Position numbers and translations under genes: made by a program
Notes under the pieces: generated by a model
What the model saw: the letters and a program-made list of their open reading frames with translations, nothing else
The model's database searches: none
What the model was told of the DNA's origin: nothing
From: an uncultured Gemmatimonadota bacterium
GTDB lineage: Bacteria > Gemmatimonadota > Gemmatimonadetes > Gemmatimonadales > Gemmatimonadaceae
Direction: 5' to 3'
DNA length: 64,000 nucleotides
Assembly: GCA_902826615.1 (NCBI GenBank)
Contig: CADEFN010000001.1
Coordinates: 1,116,001 to 1,180,000, forward strand
Shown here: in pieces, positions 62,310 through 64,000 of the stretch
How positions within the stretch are numbered: the first letter of the stretch is position 1
How the letters are laid out: the number at the start of each line of letters is the position of its first letter

Positions 62310-62902
62310 ACGATCACGAGTTTGACCCATTCATAGCGAAGATCGCGCGGGAGCTCAAAGAGCCCGTGCGTCTTGATCCGCGCTTTGATGAGCGCGTGAT
62401 GGCTGCGCTCGAGCCCGACGTCATCTCCATTGCGTCGCGCCGGATCGAGGCGCCCTGGTATCGCCGCCGGGTATCGGTGTCGGCACCAATGGTTGGTCTG
62501 GCCGCCGCCGCGGCCTTCGGTGGCATTGCAGCCGTCGGTGTGCTTGCGTCGCGCCAATCCCCCCAAGCGGTCTACGTTCAGGTGGACCAGCCGGTGCTGG
62601 AGCCCGTGGCAAACCGGCCCGTCGACTCGGCAAACGACATACAGCAGATCCAGTTCATCTACGTCGCAGGCGAGGCGCAGTCCGTTGCCCTCATCGGCGA
62701 CTTCAACGATTGGCAGCCCACCCCAATGGTCAAGGACACGGCCAGCGGCGGATGGACGGTATCGATTCCTCTCCCGGCCGGACGTCACCAGTACCAGTTC
62801 CTGCTCGATGGAACGCGTCACGTGACCGATCCCACCGCCCCCATGGCGTCCGGCGACTTCGGGTCGCCCAACTCCGTGGTCACTGTAAGCCCGAGGCCCT
62901 GA
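62306..62902 (+). CDS. Putative anti-sigma protein with a CBM48-like domain
   Basis: A 198-residue protein with a cytosolic N-terminal part of ~50 residues, a single membrane segment (~59-81) and an outside domain from residue ~114. The latter is an early-set/CBM48 (AMPK glycogen-binding, isoamylase N-terminal) Ig-like domain: VALIGDFNDWQP, GGWTVSIPLPAGRHQYQFLLDG. The Trp136 and Trp150 positions fit carbohydrate contact. The N-terminal part is short and acidic and lacks a zinc-type ZAS motif, so the anti-sigma role rests on position and topology. If correct, the sigma factor would respond to a polysaccharide or a protein bound outside the membrane. Confidence 0.7.
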   Translation: MNDHEFDPFIAKIARELKEPVRLDPRFDERVMAALEPDVISIASRRIEAPWYRRRVSVSAPMVGLAAAAAFGGIAAVGVLASRQSPQAVYVQVDQPVLEPVANRPVDSANDIQQIQFIYVAGEAQSVALIGDFNDWQPTPMVKDTASGGWTVSIPLPAGRHQYQFLLDGTRHVTDPTAPMASGDFGSPNSVVTVSPRP

Positions 62903-62906
62903 GCCC

Positions 62907-63695
62907 ATGTTCCGCCGAGCGTACTTCCTGAGTGCGGGCGCGGCCCTGCTGACCGCAGCGGCCCTGCTATCCGACGATCAGCGACTCGCTGGCCGTCTGG
63001 ATGATCGCACACGTGAGGCGGTGGTGGCGGTTCTCGAGTCAGCGCGCAACGAAGGTCTCCCCACCGAGCCGCTCATCGACAAGGCGCTCGAAGGCGCCAG
63101 CAAGAAGGCCAGCGGAACAGTGATCGTGTCGGTGGTGCGGAGCCTGGTCGGCGACCTGCGTCGCGCCAAGGAAGCCCTTGGTCCCGGCACAAACCCCCGT
63201 GATGTGGAAGCGGGCGCCAATGCGTTGCGGGCCGGTGTGCCCATGCGCGAACTGGAGCGCCTGCGGGTTGCACGGACCAATATTCGCCTGGCTCAGGCAC
63301 TCAACGTGATGAGTGTGCTCTCCAACGATGGTGTGCCGCCTGACAGCATCGCCCCGCGTGTGGTGAACCTCGTGCTGGCCGGTGCCACTGAAGATCAGCT
63401 CATCACGCTGCGGCAGGACATCAAGCGCGACATCAACGGCGGTGTGGCGGCCACAACCGCAGCGTCGCTGCGGGGCGATGGGCTGGCCCAACAGCTGGCA
63501 GAGCAGCGTGCGTCTGGCAATAGCGGTGGTCCGGGGAGCCCGTTACCTTCGGTTCGGGGCCAATCGCGCGTGGCAGACCCGCTCGCCACACCACAAGCCG
63601 TGGGGTCGGTGCAGGGGAATGCCAATGTCTCCGGTGCGGGCGAAGGAGCGCGTCCGGCTGGCCCGCGTGGCAAGCCGAAACCCAAGAGCCCGTAA
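62907..63695 (+). CDS. Unknown protein downstream of the ECF sigma operon
   Basis: A 262-residue protein with a short hydrophobic N-terminus (YFLSAGAALLTAAALL), probably a signal or anchor. The middle is helical (Ala/Arg/Leu-rich, e.g. TREAVVAVLESARNEGLPTEPLIDKALEGASKKASG). The C-terminal ~60 residues are low complexity (Gly, Ser, Pro, Lys) and end in KPKPKSP. It starts 5 bases after the CBM48 gene and belongs to the sigma operon. Family not recognised. Confidence 0.6.
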   Translation: MFRRAYFLSAGAALLTAAALLSDDQRLAGRLDDRTREAVVAVLESARNEGLPTEPLIDKALEGASKKASGTVIVSVVRSLVGDLRRAKEALGPGTNPRDVEAGANALRAGVPMRELERLRVARTNIRLAQALNVMSVLSNDGVPPDSIAPRVVNLVLAGATEDQLITLRQDIKRDINGGVAATTAASLRGDGLAQQLAEQRASGNSGGPGSPLPSVRGQSRVADPLATPQAVGSVQGNANVSGAGEGARPAGPRGKPKPKSP

Positions 63696-63722
63696 GAACC
63701 CCTTCGTCGCATTCCGCGTTCA

Positions 63723-64000
63723 ATGCTGCGCGGCGGGGCTGCTGCCCCCGCCGCGTTTTTCTTTGCCTGCCTGACGAGTGCCGTGGGTGCGCCCGCTCGT
63801 GTGCGCGCCCAGGGCCCGATCCGCTCACGCGATGTCGGCGTGGCGACCGTCTCGTATGACAACGGACTCACCTTCACGGCGCTCACACTCAACGAGACCG
63901 CGGTGGTTGAGCGCGAGTCGGGAAGCCTCATCGCCAACGCCCTCCTCTCGATGTTCCAGGATGGACGCTGGAGTATGCAGGGGCTGCTCTCGGGTTCGCG
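63723..64000 (+). CDS. Exported protein, N-terminal part only
   Basis: The gene runs off the window end. From ATG 63723 it encodes a basic residue, an Ala-rich hydrophobic stretch with FFFACLTSA and a possible cleavage at VRAQ, followed by a mature domain: GVATVSYDNGLTFTALTLNETAVVERESGSLIANALLSMFQDGRWSMQG. The first codons overlap the terminator at 63729-63764. The later GTG at 63783 is an alternative start, but it would lose the hydrophobic part. No family assigned. Confidence 0.55.
   Translation, partial: MLRGGAAAPAAFFFACLTSAVGAPARVRAQGPIRSRDVGVATVSYDNGLTFTALTLNETAVVERESGSLIANALLSMFQDGRWSMQGLLSGS
63729..63764 (+). terminator. Intrinsic terminator inside the start of the next gene
   Basis: A perfect 10-base stem CGCGGCGGGG (63729-63738) and CCCCGCCGCG (63746-63755), loop of 7, then TTTTTCTTT. 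It is the natural end of the sigma operon (stop at 63695) and at the same time lies in the first codons of the next frame. Confidence 0.85.

Noticed and set aside
1-64000. tRNA or rRNA genes
   Set aside because: No cloverleaf arms with GTTCGA-type T-loops or rRNA signatures were found by eye; a covariance search would settle it.

Overview
The window reads as a stretch of chromosome from a high-GC, Gram-negative (diderm) heterotroph. I infer Gemmatimonadota (Gemmatimonas-like). The reasons are the many secreted beta-propeller proteins and lipoproteins, TonB-plug-like lipoproteins, a sigma factor of the acidobacterial/planctomycete type next to a Ser/Thr kinase with a C-terminal repeat region, and a duplicated-permease-type ABC transporter fragment. 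No rRNA, tRNA, integrase, transposase or CRISPR array was seen, so placement rests on gene content alone.

Layout. 1-4.5 kb: tail of an ABC permease, an AHSA1-type protein, then a three-gene run (unknown envelope protein broken by a G9 tract, secreted lipase, PQQ-type propeller lipoprotein). 4.9-8.4 kb: a very large secreted TolB-propeller/amidohydrolase. 8.4-15.1 kb: the MoxR-DUF58 locus, with an RDD-SpoIIM fusion facing a membrane protein, DUF4129, DUF4350, MoxR and DUF58 genes whose ends overlap. 15.3-20.8 kb: a small secreted peptide coupled to a 6-bladed propeller lipoprotein, then two LVIVD-repeat paralogues (a third lies at 49.6-51.6 kb). 20.9-24.1 kb: a lower-GC two-gene unit (GNAT-like protein; enolase-superfamily epimerase fused to an alpha/beta hydrolase with a Cys nucleophile). 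24.4-33.5 kb: FHA-lytic transglycosylase fusion, second TolB-amidohydrolase, class C serine hydrolase, unknown envelope proteins, membrane LytTR regulator.

33.5-43.2 kb: acyl-CoA dehydrogenase, a Ycf46-like AAA+ ATPase divergent from a SWIM zinc-finger protein and its overlapping 980-residue partner, a phosphotransferase of the ACAD10/11 type, and a vanadium haloperoxidase/PAP2 lipoprotein. 43.4-51.6 kb: Ig-like and beta-helix lipoproteins, sigma factor plus receptor kinase, third LVIVD protein. 51.7-58.0 kb: plug-like lipoprotein, alkaline-phosphatase-superfamily enzyme, a LOG/deoxyhypusine-synthase-like pair, greA behind a leader terminator, two envelope proteins. 58.1-61.6 kb: fatty-acid oxidation pair (thiolase fadI-like, multifunctional fadJ-like). 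61.7-64 kb: ECF sigma factor, a membrane protein with a CBM48-like domain (putative anti-sigma), an unknown gene, and the start of another exported protein.

The most notable non-gene signal is the word CGTTAGGC. I counted 15 exact copies on either strand by eye, against roughly 2 expected from base composition. It is used in several reading frames (Leu-Gly, Pro-Asn and stop codons). Two convergent gene pairs share overlapping stop codons inside close variants or copies of this word. Other regulatory candidates are two G9 tracts, a leader terminator before greA, a probable leaderless thiolase gene, and a terminator that also encodes the signal peptide of the next gene.
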